DNA of 64,000 bases from Excoecaria cochinchinensis (lineage: Eukaryota > Streptophyta > Magnoliopsida > Malpighiales > Euphorbiaceae). Numbering within the stretch: position 1 is the first letter of the stretch; every line of letters begins with the position of its first letter. This document shows, piece by piece, positions 35,667-48,204 of this stretch. The translations under genes were made by a program, and so were the position numbers. The DNA is taken from assembly GCA_947683425.1 (NCBI GenBank), contig CANTUQ010000078.1:3598001-3662000 (forward strand). The letters run 5' to 3'. A model generated the notes under the pieces. That model saw nothing but the letters and a program-made list of their open reading frames with translations. It did no database searches and was not told the origin of the DNA.

Positions 35667-38155
35667 GCCTGTCTGTATGTACAAGCATTTGCATGTGTTC
35701 GGCATATCCTAAGGGTATTTTAGTAAAATGCATGTTTTTGGGGTTTATTAGCATATGGTTATACGTATGTCATTAGTGTGTGAATTAATTGGGAAATGAT
35801 TGTGTGCATTTGAGCATATCATATTAGGGTGTTATAAGTTGGGAATGCATCGTATGTGTGTTCATACCATTGTAGGGTGTGCATTAGTTGGGAGTGTATT
35901 GGGTGTGTGGTGCATGTCTAATTGGTGTGAGTGGTTAGTTTCACCAATAGGAAATTGACACATGCTTAGGGCAAAGAAAAGAAAAAGAAAAAGGAAAGAA
36001 AGAAGGGAAAAGGGCAGATTCACGTTTCCTTCTTCCCTCATCCTCTTCTTCTTCATTTTCTTCACTCTAAGAACTGTAGTGTGGATTCAAGTCTTTATTG
36101 GTGGAATTAATCATCTCTTTTGCATCCTCTTTGGTAAGTAAATGTATTCTTCTCATCTTGTTGTTCATTTGTTTTCATCTTCTTCTTCTTTGGGTTTAGA
36201 TTTAACTTAGGGTTTGTATTTTTGGGTGTTCTTTGATTGTGTTGTGTTTAGCCGAGGCTCCTCGCGATCCTAAGGGCAAGGATATTGCTGGGACTAGCGG
36301 AGCTAAGTGATTAAAGCTTTGAATTTCAGGTCTGGGATTTTGCTTGAGATAATTGTTTGAATTTGAACTTACTGGAATTTAGGGTTTATGTTCTTGAGAA
36401 GTTTGAATGCATTTATGCTTGATTTGGATGTGTTAATTTCTGAATTAAGTTGCAATTATCTGGTTTATGCTGTATGAGATGTCTCCTGGAAGGTAAGAAC
36501 CGATTTGTATGGTTTTGATTCAATTAGGAATTGATTTTTGAGTTCTGGGAATTATGGAAATGGAAAATCGCGTTACTGTTGAATTTCCCGTTTCCAGATT
36601 GTGTTTGTCGCGTGACTAGCCAAGAGGAGAGGCCAGTCACGGGGCGTGACTCCCAGTCACGACTCGTGACCAGCTAGAGAGGCCAGTCACGAGTGGTGAC
36701 TGCCAGTCACGACTGGTACCAGTCAAGAGGAAGCCAGTCACGAGGTGTGACTCCCAGTCACGACTCGTGACCGGCCTGAGAAGGCAGTCACGGGTGGTGA
36801 TTGCCAGTCACGACCCATGACCAGCCCAAAAAAAGAAACCAGTCACGAGACGTGACTCCCAGTCACGACTAGTGACCAGCAAGAGGAAAGGGCAAGTCAC
36901 GACGTGACCAGAAGCCAGTCACGAGGCGTGACTCCCAGTCACGACTCGTGACCAGCCAGAGAAGGAGGCCAGTCACGACTCGTGACCGGCCAACCTTGTT
37001 GGTCACCTCCGTTTGGCCTATTTTCTGAAATTTTCCGGTTTTAACTCAAAGATGAATTTCGTATTTCTTCCGAATGGACTTATACTGCTGTATGATGCAT
37101 GTCATACTTTTATATGCTTTGATATAAGTGATACCATGATTCTTCAGATGAATTATATGCTGTATTCTGAAATATGATTTGAATGACGCATAACCTGCTA
37201 GAGTCAAGTAAGTGGATAGTTAGGCATGCCTAATAGAGTCTTTTAGCTGCAGCCCTCAGTTCAGTTTGGACCCCGATCAGGTCCCCCGTTAGGTTCCTCG
37301 CGAACCCCTCAGTATTAGGATCTTGTTAAGATCCCCTCAGTAAAAATATTGTGTTTTGATAAAAATGAAATGACTTTTGATTTGTACCTGTGAGGTACCC
37401 TCAGTATTCGATTCGTACCCGTAAGGTACCTTCAGTACACTCGTTATCCACTACCTCGAGTCAGCAGGTGTTCGATTGGTTTGTTCTGCTCTGATTTGAC
37501 AAAATAAATGTGATATCTGAATGAGTATAGTGATGAGATGCATGTTTGATTATTTTGGAATGGACATAAATTTGAGATGCGGAATGTATGGCTTTATATT
37601 GTGAGCATGCTTATGTATTATGTTATAAACTATTGCATTTGCCATTATGTATGTGTTATGCCTTGACGACCATTGTGAATGGCCGTCCATATTTTTTATG
37701 TGTGTTTTCCCCACTAAGCGTTTATCGCTTAGCACGGTGTTTTTACCCGTGCAGGTGCGGAAGGAGTTTTGCTTTGAGAGAGTCGCCGCCGTCAAGCCAA
37801 CACAGAAGGTTTTAGTGTAGGGCTCAGTTTTTGTAATCGTTGATGATTCTTTTTGTATAGAACTCTCTTGTATCAGTTTTGTTATAGCTTCCGCTCTTGT
37901 ACTTATATTTTGGGTTATGTAATATTTTTGTATCAGCTAGTTGATCAGAACATTATTGGGATGACTTTATTATATTAATGCATGATCAGCTATTGCTTTC
38001 TTTTTCCTTAAAGTTTTTAATTATCCTGTATTTCGGTATGTATGTTATGAATGAATGTATGTTTTGCCTTGTATCTGTTTGGTGGCACCTTGACTCATAC
38101 GACATTTCACTCCTTATCGGATGGGATCGCCTACGTATGGGTAGGGGGTGTTACA
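35635..38155 (+). repeat. Gy-1 3' LTR
   Basis: 2521 bp. Palindrome array at about 36619-36993, hairpin array at about 37268-37429, perfect CTAAGCG-TTTAT-CGCTTAG hairpin at 37714-37732, then GCACGG...CCGTGC at 37733-37752. The 20-bp length difference from the 5' LTR is explained by gain and loss of units in the palindrome array. Confidence 0.97.
36619..36993. repeat. Array of near-palindromes in Gy-1 3' LTR
   Basis: Same unit as in the 5' LTR. Units are gained near 36640 and 36740, and one is lost near 36965, relative to the 5' LTR. Confidence 0.88.
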
Positions 38156-38160
38156 CACCT

Positions 38161-38875
38161 AATGATCTCATATCAGTGTAGTTTTATACAGCAATTGCTT
38201 CTCTAATTCTATTGAGGAGACCATGCTCAAATAACTGGCATAACTTTTCTTCTGTCAAGTGGTAGTCTTCCATATATATGCTCAGTCTTTCAAATTCACG
38301 TTCATACTCTACTATAATCCTATTTCCTTTCCTCAACCCCCATAAGCATTTTGCATGGCAATCCTATACTCTTTACCAATATACTTGTTCTTAAACTGCT
38401 TAAGGAAGTACTCCTACGTCAATTCTGTAGCTGGCGTGTGTTTGCACACCGTTTCTCACCAAATATATGCTGGACCCTGGAGCAAAGCTGCTGCCACTTT
38501 AAGCATTTTTTCGGGCGGGTTATGAGTGATTTCAAATAACCTTTTTGTCCTGTGCAGCCATTCCTTAGCTTTAATTGCTGTCAATGGATCACGACTATAT
38601 AAATCTTCGGCCCCTAATTTCTTCAGCTGCTTCAATATCGGTTCTTATGGTATAGGAGGAAGCGGCTGTTGCTATGGCTAAGGTTGCCGCACTAATTCAG
38701 TATGTATCCTTTAATGTATATATTCTGCCATCACTTGCAGAAAATCTAGTTCAGGAGGGACCGGTGTTGTTGCTGGTGGCGCAACTTGACCATGTTTAGG
38801 GATGTCCCTTTGTTCCATACTTACTAAAACTTCGCTTCCAACTTCTTCCTCACGCCTACTCAATTCGGACGCCAT
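38161..38875 (-). pseudogene. Gy-2 gag, N-terminal part
   Basis: ATG at 38875-38873 starts MASELSRREEEVGSEV, then a Pro/Thr linker (QVAPPATTPVPPEL) and DFLQVMAEYIH, the usual start of Tekay-type gag. A stop follows and more stops lie downstream, so the frame is dead. The C-terminal half is on the far side of Gy-1 (27950-28413). The start lies about 180 bp from the LTR, normal for a Gypsy leader. Confidence 0.75.
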
Positions 38876-39038
38876 CTTTTAACTTAAAATAAAAGGAGCA
38901 ACCATACATTAATCCAATAATATCTTCATCACAATGCACAACAATAATATCTTCACCACAATGCATAAAAATTGGCATGTATATGTATTAATCTATTCAC
39001 ATCAAACACCCTTCTGATCTTAGGACCGCCTAAATCAT

Positions 39039-39051
39039 GCTCTGATATCAC
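39039..39051 (-). other. Gy-2 primer-binding site
   Basis: The minus strand reads TGATATCAGAGC, one change from the initiator-Met site TGGTATCAGAGC. It sits a few bases from the LTR end (39058). Confidence 0.8.
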
Positions 39052-39057
39052 AAAATA

Positions 39058-39896
39058 TGTAACACCCTAAAGCCGTAATACATTACATGTCATGGACATT
39101 GTAAATCAGATTTCATGGTCATATTAAATGTTTAGCCTTGATCTTAATGACATGCTACATAATTTGGTGTAAAATTTTTTTTCTTTCTTCTTTTTCTTTT
39201 TATATCCTTGTTACCATTTGCCTGTCGATGTACCTATAACTGTCCAAAATCACTATTTATTTATTAAAATTTTCGGCAGCATAATTGCTACGCTGTGAAT
39301 CTTACCCTCCTGCAAAGTTGAAAAAAATAACACTCCCAATATGTTCACAACATCTCAACAACCTCCAATAATCACAATCACAACCAATTCCAACAACCAT
39401 TCCATCACAAGATAATTCATATATATAAGCATCATACACAACATAAGTATCCATAATATCAACTTATATGCATACTACTTATAACAGTCTTTGTATATAA
39501 ATACACTGTTCATAAAACATACATAATTGTTTACACTGCTTTACATATACATGTCATTACAAAAAGTTCAAAATATTACTGGTGCAGCTGATTCATAGAT
39601 CTTATGTCTGTATGCTTGCTCCGGCTCCTATTGTCCTTATCAGCTTAACCTAAACCTACGTGCAGTAAAACTACGAGCTAAGTGATCTATGCCTAGTGCT
39701 AGATATAATTCTAATATTTTCCATCTAATCGCTCACATACACATCTATGCATATTTAATTATATACATTAAATTCTTAATGTTTATTATAGTCATTTATT
39801 ATTTATTCATAATTGATCCATGACTATTAATAATATTTATTTTATACATTTCTCTACCATATAAACAACTTAAGAACTTAAATATTCATTTTCCTA

Positions 39897-39942
<46 letters not shown>

Positions 39943-40771
39943 TCCTTACATATATTTTCTTTAATTTTCTTTCTTAATTATATTGTTACTCATAATCTTG
40001 TCAAAGTTACCATTTAGTCCCTAATTTTTCCTCTATTTTTGAATTTGCCTTTTCAATAACTCAAATTTACCATTTTGCCACTACACTTTATTTTCATCCA
40101 TAAATTACCTTTTTTTTTACATATAAATTACCGTTTTAGTCCCTATAAGTCGAATCTATGCATAATTCATCTTTAGTCGTTATTTTCAATACCTTTATTC
40201 TATATTAACCAACTTATTATCTAATTTACCCTTTTTACTCTTTTTAACCCTATTTCTTGCATAATTACCATTTACTCCTTTTAATTCCTAATTCCTTACA
40301 TAATTTCCATATTATTTCATTTACCTTACATTTATTCTATGTTTACTCATTTAATCTTTTTTTTTCATTATATTTGGTAGAAATATTCAAATCGAATACA
40401 GGAAACGTGGACCCCAATGGTCCAGATCCATGAGAGAAAGTGACCTCGAAGAATCACTTACTTTAAAGCCATGAAAAAGCCATGAGTCTATGAAGCCATG
40501 ATGGCATGTAGACATATATAGTACACCGCCATTGGCCTACCCATGCGAGTCGCCATGACTCGAACCGTGGTATACGTGTCCCTATGGCTAGCCAATTATA
40601 TACTGATCTAGTAATTTGCTACCAGTATACTAAGGGCAAGGTTTAATTTCCTTGCTTATAAAATGACTTGCCATGCCTTGAAAATATTCTTATTCCTTAT
40701 CCATGCATGTAACATAATAAACATACATACATTATACATTATTCCATTGTTTTGCTTACATAGCCATAAAA
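39058..40771 (-). mobile_element. Gy-2 5' LTR, truncated
   Basis: Collinear with 24528-26266, including the (TTA)n run. It stops at ccataaaa, where the hAT-like end begins, and the rest of the LTR is not found to the right. Confidence 0.85.
39898..39942. repeat. (TTA)n microsatellite in LTR
   Basis: Homologous to the run at 25347-25392. Confidence 0.9.
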
Positions 40772-42428
40772 TAGGGGTATACACAGTTCGGTCCAATTCG
40801 GGGATTTACAAATCTCCGTATTGCATTCAAATTTTGGTTCTTAAAAATTTGCAATATAAATATACACAATAATAAATACAAATAAAATTAAAATATCTCA
40901 ATAAGTACATACAAAATTTGAAATTAAACCTCGATAGTCTTTCTCTACATTATGCTCGAATTGATTTGAGGATCTTAAGCAATATCTAAAAACAATAACA
41001 AAGAAATTAAATATTAGACCAAAAAAAATCTAAATATTAATTACACATTTTAAGAATTTATGCGAATATAATAATTTTCTGATTCGAACTTTTCAAATTC
41101 TTCCATTGATGCCTCTGAAGCTAAAAGTGTAGCCGATCTCAACCAATTTTGGCAACCAATAAGAACCTCGGCTGTAATCTGGGTTAAAGAACTTCTAAGT
41201 TTATCCAAACTTCTCATTCCAGTGCTAAAAGCTGATTCAGAAGCTATAGTCGAGCACTAAACAGCCAAAATATCTCTCATAACTTTGGCAAAAATTGGAT
41301 AATTTGGCTCATTAATCTTTCACCAACTTAAATGTCAAAATCAAGAGATTTTTTTACTAATTTATCAGTCAAATAGGTATTTAGATCTCCTTGAGACACA
41401 ACTTGCTTCTTATCCTCATTTTCTAAAAACCAAGCATCAACATCATCAAAATTAGGTGTTGGGGCTACACTTTGATTAACATTTAATTCTTCCATTTTTT
41501 TTTGTGTTCTTCTATCAGTCTATTTAAAGTAGTTGTCACTTTAGAAAATAATTTCTTCGACTCACGCTTCCCATAAAAAGATGTGTACTTTGAAACTATA
41601 AATTTCATTTTAAATCTAAGATCCAAGACAACAACTATGAAAATAATGATATTCATCTTATTAATCGAACCCCCAATACTTGTCAAATTTCAACTGCATT
41701 TGTTTCCCCATTTTCATTAAAAAAATATCACCACTAGTTTGAGAAGATTGCAATAAATTTAAAATATGCACAATCTCTGAAAAATACAAGTTTGAAGTTG
41801 AATATAATGACCCAGATAATTTGCAAGTCACATCATAAAATCTTTTCAAAAATTTCGTGAGAGTTCTGACTTGTTTCCAATTAGCCTCAGTCAAATAAAT
41901 AGGCCCAAACTCAATGACATATTTGCTATCTATATCCTCCAACTTATCAAAAGCCTTTTGATACCCCAAAGCAATGGCTAATATTAAGTATGTTGAATTC
42001 CACCTAGTTGGGCAATCTATGATCAAACTCTTTGCATAATTGATGTTTACTGTCTAACAAGATTTTTTTGAAAGAATCTAACCTTTGAGGACTGCTTCTA
42101 ACATACTTGATAACATCTCTAACTTTTTTAATAGACCCTTTAACACATTTAAGCCCATCTTTCACAATAAGGTTTAAGATGCGAGCACAAAATCTCATGT
42201 GAAAAGTTTTACCACCCAAAACAAATGCATCTCTCTTAATTTATTTTTCAACTGTTGAATTGCAGTATCATTAGATGTTGCATTCTCAGCAGTTATACAC
42301 ATCACTTTGGTCAAACCCCAATCATCCATGCAATTATCAACAACCACTCCAACATTACTTCTTTTATGACTTTTAATAACCCAAAAGTTCAAGATTCTTT
42401 TATGCATCTTCCAATTTGAATCATAAAT
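40772..42428 (-). mobile_element. hAT element, 3' part
   Basis: Left end taggggtatacacagttcgg is a hAT-type terminus with tccaattcgg repeats inside. Minus-strand transposase remnants follow. The other terminus is missing: at about 42425-42437 the sequence turns into a TAT-type LTR, so only one end remains. Confidence 0.78.
41087..42420 (-). pseudogene. hAT transposase (Ac/RICESLEEPER type), C-terminal two-thirds
   Basis: Reading right to left: KMHKRILNFWV, VVVDNCMDDWGLTKVMCIT with the DNA-cleavage region ENATSND, then FCARILNLIVKDGLK, IDCPTRWNSTYLIL, VRTLTKFLKRFYDVT, KLSGSLYSTSNLYF and KFDKYWG. After a frame change come VLDLRFKMKF and the dimerisation block NYPIFAKVMRDILAV-stop-CSTIASESAFSTG. 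This order is that of plant hAT transposases with the DUF4413 and C-terminal dimerisation domains. The frame is broken into at least four pieces and contains an in-frame TAG. The N-terminal BED zinc finger is absent, lost at the junction near 42430. Confidence 0.88.
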
Positions 42429-42429
42429 A

Positions 42430-44154
42430 AGGAATAATTTGATTAAAATACTAATTTTCTTCCTAAATTAACTAGGTTTAACCCATAAATCATATAAATA
42501 GAATTTTTAGAGAGAGAAAATGGGAGGAAGAATTCTGGGATTTTTGGAGAGTTTTTGAGAGTGAAAAAATGATTTTCTTCTTGATCATTCTTCTAAAAAT
42601 CTCATGTTTTTAATAAGAAAACAATACTTGAGATAAAAAAATCAATTCTCTTTTCTTAAGGTTGTGAAATTTTCTTCCTTTTATTCAAATAATTTCTTGA
42701 GTTTTTAAAGAGAGAAAACTTGTGTTCTTTTTCTTATTTTTAGTTTGATTCTTGTGGATATTAGCAAGGAAAATAATTCACGATTCAACTCTTCCAGATC
42801 GATAATTATGAGGGTAAATTTTTGGGTTCAATTGCATTCTTTTATCATTTTTTTCTTTATTTTTCCACCATTGTTGCATGTTCTTAAGGCTTGAATTTTT
42901 TTGTGATTAATCCATTGATTTGTTATTTTTTTTTGCATGTGGTTCAAATTAATTTAGGGTTTTTTGCATTAATATGACATGAAATAATGTAAAACCACAT
43001 AAAATTATATAAGATAGTGCTGTTTTTGGCTTGGAATTTGGAAAAAAGTGTCACTGGACTATTCTCACTTCCCTACCTACAAAGGGAGGCTGCCCCTCAA
43101 CCATGCTTTTGTCTTTTTGTGTATTTTGATCCGTTTTATCTCGTTTTCGATGCTTTTTGATCCATATTTGCGTGATATATATTTTTGCATGATTTTAATA
43201 TTATTTTTGCCATGTGATATTTATTTTATGTGATTTAATTGATTTTCAAATTTATTTGCTAAGATTATTTTGATTTTGTCTACAATCCTTGTTTTTTTTT
43301 TCTTATTTGAGCATTTTTACGAGCAAATGGGGTGATCGGGGAGGCTTCTTTTTGGTTTGATTTATCATTTTTGTTATTTTGTTATTTTTTAGTTATTTTG
43401 CTTTTTATTTATTTTGTTATGTAATTTGTAATAAAATTATTTATTTTATACACATTAAAAAAAATCACAAAAATATTTTTATTAATAAATTAGGTCTTTT
43501 CTAATAAATAGGACCAATGTCCTAATTTTCAACCAATAAAATCTCCCTTAAAAGAAGATTTAATTTTCCTCAAAATGGGATCACTCATCCCGATTTTCTC
43601 AATAATGCCTAAAAATAACTTTTTAATTTTTTAAGTGTGTATGAAAGAACCAATATTCCTGTCCTAATTAATGTCCTGATTTATGTATGCTATTTATTGG
43701 ATTAATTTTGTTCATTTGATTTTCTATTTTGGGGGATTGTATTTTTGTACCAGATTTTTATCTTGTAATTTAATTTATTTTATTTTATTTATTTATCCCT
43801 TTTTACTGCTTTTCTCGATATTTGAGGTTCGTCTTTAATAAATTGCATGACGTGTGAGAGAGAGATGAAAATTTAATAATAAACTTATTTATGATTAACC
43901 AAAATAAGAGTGAAGTTCTGAATCTTTCTCTGGTTTAGACCCCAGAAGTTAGACGAATTTTTCTAATTTAAAATTGGGTGGCGACTCCAAAATACCTCAA
44001 AGGTGCTTAAAAGTTTCATGGGATTAGATGAACTTTCCCAATGTTCTATTGGGGAGAGATTCCAAAATATCTCATGTTACCTAAGATCTAAAAGCAAACC
44101 CTCTCGGCTAAAAGCGGGCCTCCTGGGAATCAAGTGGGTTCGGTGCGAGTCACA
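42430..44154 (+). repeat. TAT element 5' LTR, 5'-truncated
   Basis: Collinear with 58365-60155 (for example aaccataaatcatataaata-like block, gagcaaatgggg, and the 3' block ggttcggtgcgagtcaca). The GC-rich inverted repeat present in the 3' LTR at 59009-59051 is reduced here to ggaggctgcccctc. Confidence 0.88.
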
Positions 44155-44155
44155 G

Positions 44156-44173
44156 TGGCGACTCCACTGGGGA
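44156..44173 (+). other. TAT element primer-binding site
   Basis: tggcgactccactgggga one base after the LTR end. This motif follows LTRs of plant TAT/Ogre elements and is thought to pair with an Arg tRNA. Confidence 0.75.
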
Positions 44174-46045
44174 TTTTAAGACTTTGTGTAGCGCGTCAAT
44201 ACCCCTTGGGAGGATATCAGAGTCGCTACGCATGCATACACATACAATAGTGGAATATCATACTTATAAGCGGAAGAAAACATCACTAAAACAAACATAC
44301 TTCTCGAATACAACTTAATCAAATATTCATGTTACAAAATATCATTAACCTAGCCTTACATGATCATATGCCTCTTACTAACATTTACACTTCATCAACA
44401 AAAGATACTCTTTACAACAACATTATACAAAACATTACAAAATGAAACTTATACATATACAAAAACTCCACTTCATACTCCTAGTGGCCAGCAAATGAAC
44501 AACTCGCAAAACCGAACCGAACCTACATACCTACAGGGGAAAACACCCCGTTCTAAGCGACAACGCTTAGTGGGGATATACAGAAGCAATAGACTTCCAA
44601 CAAAGTCACAACCATAAAACAATATGCATATCAATAATCATGCTAATCACAAACAACATATAATTTTTCATACTCACAACTTGCAGCTTTAATGATAATT
44701 AACATTTATTCTTGTACACTCATATAATCACATACATGCACATTTAACATACCATCATGCCTTTATCATATACATTTACTATTGTGTATACATATTCTCT
44801 AGCTTTAACATTTATCATATCTGGTAAGTGATAACATATCACTACATCTCACATATAATCATATACATGTACATTCATATACATATAATAGATCTTAAGT
44901 CTACTTAATAATTCACAAGTAAAATAATAACTATAGCCTGAATTTATATTGATGGTGGATACGGGTGCTCTAGATACTGGCTAGCAGTATTAACCATCTA
45001 GAGACTGGAGTCTCAAATCTTTAGATACCCGAAGGTAACAAGCTCTAGACCCATACGAGCCAACTCTAGACCCAAACGGGGCCAACTCTAGCAGTTGCAA
45101 ACTCTAACCCTTTACAAGCATGCTTATCTATCCACTATTATGAATCCTTCAGGCTTAACATATATACATATACTCTACTCATATATCATATACTTTGACA
45201 TTTATTCAATTATCCAATCAGATCATCACACATCAAGCTCAATTCCTGTATTAACTAAACAAACCATGAGCATGCATAGCTATTGTAACATCCCGTTATC
45301 CCCGTTGGAAGGATACCGGAGCGCCACGCGAGCAAACACATAAACGAATCCCAAAAACATACTAGTAAATAAAACCAAATGAGATGTAAGAAAACTTTTA
45401 ATCATAAAATAGCAAATCCTTTAGCATACATCATAGCAATATCGTTTTACAAAAAGGCCTTGTAAGCAAATACATATACCAAAATAGTTGTTTCTTTACA
45501 AAAGATTCATTTTGCTATGAACAAGCCATGTACAAAATAACAGCGGAAGACTCAAAAATAACTTCATCCAAAAAGACTTCTAGTGGCCGACCTGCAGATG
45601 TCTGACTCCAAAACGAACTCGCCACCTACACGGGAAAAGAACCCGTGCTAAGCGATAACGCTTAGTGGGGAGGAACAAAACAAACGAAAATACGCATATA
45701 CAATATTTACAACATTAATATAATCTCCTCGCAACAAAAACGTGCAATAAAGCTATGATTCAAAATCAAAGGCATCAAAATTACATATAAGCATATTTCC
45801 ATGTTCTTACTTGACATGCATAAACATACATTACAAGCAATTAACTACTCAAATCAAACTTAGGATTAACATAATTCTCACCATCTAAGTACACAGATAC
45901 AAGGTGCATAATATAAAGTTATACAAGAATTCATGTGCATCATATACTTTTAATCCTGTCAATATGCATCTCAACATATACAATACAATTTAACATATAG
46001 CCTGATTAGTCTGAAAATACACTTTAGAAGTGGATGCGGTCATTT

Positions 46046-46182
46046 GGATACTGATAGAACACAGTATCCCAAGCATATAGAGACATGAGTCTCAAACATG
46101 TGATTTTCATATAGAGACCGAAGTCTCGCATTTATTTCCATATAGACCCAAACGAGGTCGAAACAAGGATCCAAACGGACCC
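46046..46182 (-). repeat. Hairpin array in inner solo LTR
   Basis: GGATACTG...CAGTATCC (46046-46069), GAGAC-ATGA-GTCTC (46080), GAGAC-CGAA-GTCTC (46114), GACC...GGTC (46145-46159), GGATCC-AAAC-GGACCC with one mismatch (46167). On the element's sense strand the third has the loop TTCG closed by C-G. Confidence 0.8.
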
Positions 46183-46628
46183 GCATATAACGTTTTATCA
46201 TATAGCAGCTGCACACACACCCTGACCTAAGTAAGCGCTTACTTATCCACTACTATTACTATTCAGGCTTGAAAACACATCTCCAAAACTCAAATATCAT
46301 TATCATATCATGAGAGTTAAAGACAACTTATAACTCATGTATACAGGTATATTGATCAAATTCAGAAACATAAATATATAAATATCAAATACTGGAGATA
46401 ATAAGAACATATAACTCACATTAAAATAATCCATGTTCATGTAAATTATAAACATTTAAATCATGTACATTAATCATTAATTATGTACACAAATCTCATA
46501 ATCAAACAATTATTAAATTATAGCACAGTTTTAAACCTGTTCTTGAGTCAAGTAGTGAAAACCCCATGTAACAAAAGCTTTAAAGAAAATACTTTGCTTT
46601 TTAAAACAGGGCAGCAGGAAGGAGGCCA

Positions 46629-46890
46629 GTCACGAGTCACCCAGGCAATGGTGACTCGTGACGCTGGCTTCTCGCAAGCGCCACGCCAAAAACAGAGGCA
46701 GTCGCAAGTCGTGACCCTCCGTCACGCCTCGTGACGCCAGAGAAGAGAGGGGAGGTCACGAGTCACTCGGGCAGTGGTGACTCGTGACACGCAGGGAAAG
46801 GGAGGGTCACGAGCCGTGACTCTCCTTCACGTCTCGTGACTTCCCTAGGGAAGCAGGTCACGGTGTGATGCTGCATCACGTCACGTGATC
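46629..46890. repeat. Palindrome array in inner solo LTR
   Basis: Includes 13-bp perfect arms GTCACGAGTCACC / GGTGACTCGTGAC (46629-46641 and 46650-46662) and 12-bp arms at 46755-46766 and 46777-46788, plus single units such as GTCACGAGCCGTGAC. Confidence 0.88.
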
Positions 46891-48204
46891 CTCTTCACAC
46901 ACTTCTGCTTCTCCTTCTCAAAATCTTCAGAATTTCTAGAAAACGTAAAAACCATAAATCGTGAAAACAGAGTACAACTAAAACTCAAAACCCCAATTTG
47001 TCTAAAACCATTTTTCATGCAATAATTATTCGAACACATACCTTCAAGTCTCCAGAGCACATTTACAGCAATAATCACTCAAATTATTCATATTATCATA
47101 CAACCAAATAATATAAACAGAGAGAGTCATAAACCCAAAATCTTCCCTTTTGAACTTACATGCATATAGACTTCCATTTTAACGTATAAAGCAACAGAAC
47201 TTTGTCACTACTATTCATACATAAAATTTCTATTACTCAAGCATTTTGATAAACAAACACACGTAAATAACATTGACATCCAAACAGTAACCAGGATCCA
47301 AAAATTGAGAAAGGACAGACACTCCCAAACCTGATAATGAAGTTCAAAATGACCACTGTAACTTTCAATCCACAACCTTCCCTTTTCCCTTCTCTTTTCT
47401 CTTATCTTCAGATGCTTGCAAACAGATAAAACCACATTCCATTAACCCAAGAACATAAGCTTAAAAACTCAAACAATCCCGAAGAAGAAGAAAGGAAGAA
47501 GAAACCCAAAGAACTTTCAGTCACTTACCTTGAAATCTCTTCAATACTCAAAACCCTAGTCAACTCTGGATGAACACGCATGCAAAAAGAAAGAAAGAAC
47601 AGAGAAAGAAGAGGAGAGGAGTGGTTAACGTGAAAGAGAGAGCAAGAGAGAGAACTTTTCGTTTCCAGGAAGCTAAAACTCTCAGACATCTCTTTTCTCT
47701 CACCCACATGCACACACTCACCTCTCCACTTGGAACACATGCACAGGTTCACTTAATCCACTTATTACTCTTTTACCAACTGCTCCCTTACTATAACTAA
47801 TAAGTCCTTTACAAATTACTTTTTACTCACCATAAACAAATCTGCAACCTATTATTTTTAATTCCTTGCAATACAATCCTCTTTCCTCTAGTAAATTACC
47901 CAATTGCCCCTTAATTACCCTTGTAACAATTACCAAAATATCCAAATTTTCCAATTAAAAATTGCTAATTCCAATCAGGCCACTTTTGGGGTGTGACAGC
48001 TATGACAAGCAGTGTAAATTTAATATAATCACATAATATGTACAATACCCTAATTCTAATAACACACTCAACATACCCATTCATCAAGTATGAGGTGCAC
48101 ATATTCATTTATGTTATCACATATAGACTTTATTATACATTGTCATACATAATCCAATCCAGTAATACACATAAATAGAAACAAAAGACTTGCATTCCAA
48201 ACTC

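Larger units (their letters stand above)
28414..38155 (+). mobile_element. Full-length Ty3/Gypsy chromovirus Gy-1 (Tekay/Del type), coding region mutated
   Basis: 9742-bp element: LTRs 28414-30914 and 35635-38155, primer-binding site, gag, pol with C-terminal chromodomain-like segment, purine tract and second LTR in correct order. The 5-bp duplication cacct (28409-28413 and 38156-38160) marks insertion into Gy-2 gag. At least five premature stops and two single-base frameshifts make it incapable of encoding its own proteins as it stands. Confidence 0.97.
45284..47998 (-). mobile_element. Inner solo LTR (Tekay-like), TSD gctat
   Basis: 2715 bp, tgtaacatcccgtt ... ggggtgtgaca, with perfect duplication gctat at 45279-45283 and 47999-48003. 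In reverse complement it starts TGTCACACCCC like Gy-1. It carries the CTAAGCG hairpin (45648-45665), a hairpin array (46046-46182) and a GTCACGAG-based palindrome array (46629-46890). Confidence 0.95.

Noticed and set aside
47570..47800. Lys/Arg-rich ORF and antisense partner in inner solo LTR
   Set aside because: GA-rich LTR sequence bounded by a target duplication; no domain, not conserved in Gy-1 LTR.
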